Origin: Motiliproteus sp. MSK22-1
Lineage (GTDB): Bacteria; Pseudomonadota; Gammaproteobacteria; Pseudomonadales; Balneatricaceae
Assembly: GCF_001968815.1 (NCBI RefSeq)
Contig: NZ_MIEQ01000053.1
Span: 124,001-188,000, forward strand
Direction: 5' to 3'
Length of the DNA stretch: 64,000 nt
Part shown: piece after piece, positions 63,840 to 64,000 of the stretch
Layout of the letters: each line of letters opens with the position of its first letter
Position numbering within the stretch: the stretch's first letter is position 1
Made by a program: the position numbers and the translations under genes
Notes under the pieces: generated by a model
The model's input: the letters and a program-made list of their open reading frames with translations, nothing else
Told to the model about the DNA's origin: nothing
Databases searched by the model: none

Positions 63840-64000
63840 ATGCCGTTGAAAGTCAGCAATTTTATGACTTCAAAAGTTCTGGTGGCCCATCCTGATGACG
63901 GGATTCGCAGGACGTTTTTCAGAATGCGGGAAAATGAAGTACATCATATGCCGGTAGTGGACGATAATCGCCAGCTCATCGGGGTTATCAGCGATCGTGA
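63840..64000 (+). CDS. CBS-domain protein (partial)
   Basis: The N-terminal 53 residues of a protein cut off by the window end. VSNFMTSKVLVAHPDDGIRRTFFRMRENEVHHMPVVDDNRQLIGVISDR is a first CBS domain, which usually pairs with a second to bind adenine nucleotides. The further domains are unknown. Confidence 0.82.
   Translation, partial: MPLKVSNFMTSKVLVAHPDDGIRRTFFRMRENEVHHMPVVDDNRQLIGVISDR

Overview
The window looks like a chromosomal segment of a marine-type gammaproteobacterium, probably close to the Oceanospirillales. The support is a set of housekeeping genes typical of that group (RsmC, an RsuA-type pseudouridine synthase, two DUF3461 proteins, Lgt, DsbD), an outer-membrane/periplasmic gene content that is clearly Gram-negative, and moderate GC with AT-rich intergenic regions. 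I could not place it to genus from sequence alone. I saw no tRNA, rRNA, CRISPR array, transposase or integrase.

Layout. 1-1.8 kb: end of a probable amino-acid binding protein and two DUF3461 paralogues around a small unknown gene. 2.3-49.4 kb: a very large metal (mainly copper, with a mercury-type part) handling region. Its blocks are: A (2.4-4.8 kb) class I cytochrome c, cytochrome c', ScsC/DsbA-like protein; B (5.0-7.5 kb) cytochrome c', diheme cytochrome c, lipoprotein cytochrome c; C (7.7-11.6 kb) DUF2933, beta-propeller, SHOCT, NosL, a frameshifted rhodanese and a lipoprotein cytochrome c; lgt and D (11.7-16.7 kb, minus strand) HMA-like, VTT, DsbD, HMA-like; a lone CcdA-like gene; E (17.9-23.2 kb) CopA ATPase, cupredoxin, DUF2933, a frameshifted methyltransferase-like membrane protein, a Met-rich protein and a helical protein; a CueR-type operon with a second CopA and cupredoxin (23.4-27.1 kb); a mer-like divergon (27.2-28.7 kb); a Crp/Fnr gene; F (29.8-33.7 kb) CopI-like cupredoxin, multicopper oxidase, CopB; H (34.1-41.3 kb) CusCBA-type efflux plus a degenerate response regulator; then a cyclase, two porins, a methyltransferase, a Spy-like protein; and G (47.6-49.4 kb, minus) a propeller-cytochrome c fusion. 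49.6-64 kb: mostly core genes (glutamate dehydrogenase, RsuA, RsmC, GGDEF/EAL, Lrp, methionine gamma-lyase, chemoreceptor, multiheme cytochrome, CBS protein).

The most striking pattern is that eight different small secreted proteins (115-137 aa), here called CopL-like A to H, each stand at the 5' end of a different block. They share a signal peptide, a central Cys/His cluster and, in most, a C-terminal Arg-Pro-Pro or Pro-Pro motif, but otherwise hardly resemble each other. I infer a modular copper response in which each output operon carries its own divergent metal-binding leader protein. The outputs together cover efflux from the cytoplasm (two P1B ATPases), efflux across the outer membrane (Cus), periplasmic Cu(I) oxidation and binding (multicopper oxidase, CopB, cupredoxins, Met-rich proteins), thiol repair (DsbD, ScsC-like, CcdA-like) and c-type cytochromes that could carry electrons.

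Two genes (rhodanese, methyltransferase-like) are each broken by what looks like a single extra base, and a third (GDCCVxC protein) has an abnormal C-terminus. Raw read quality would decide whether these are real.
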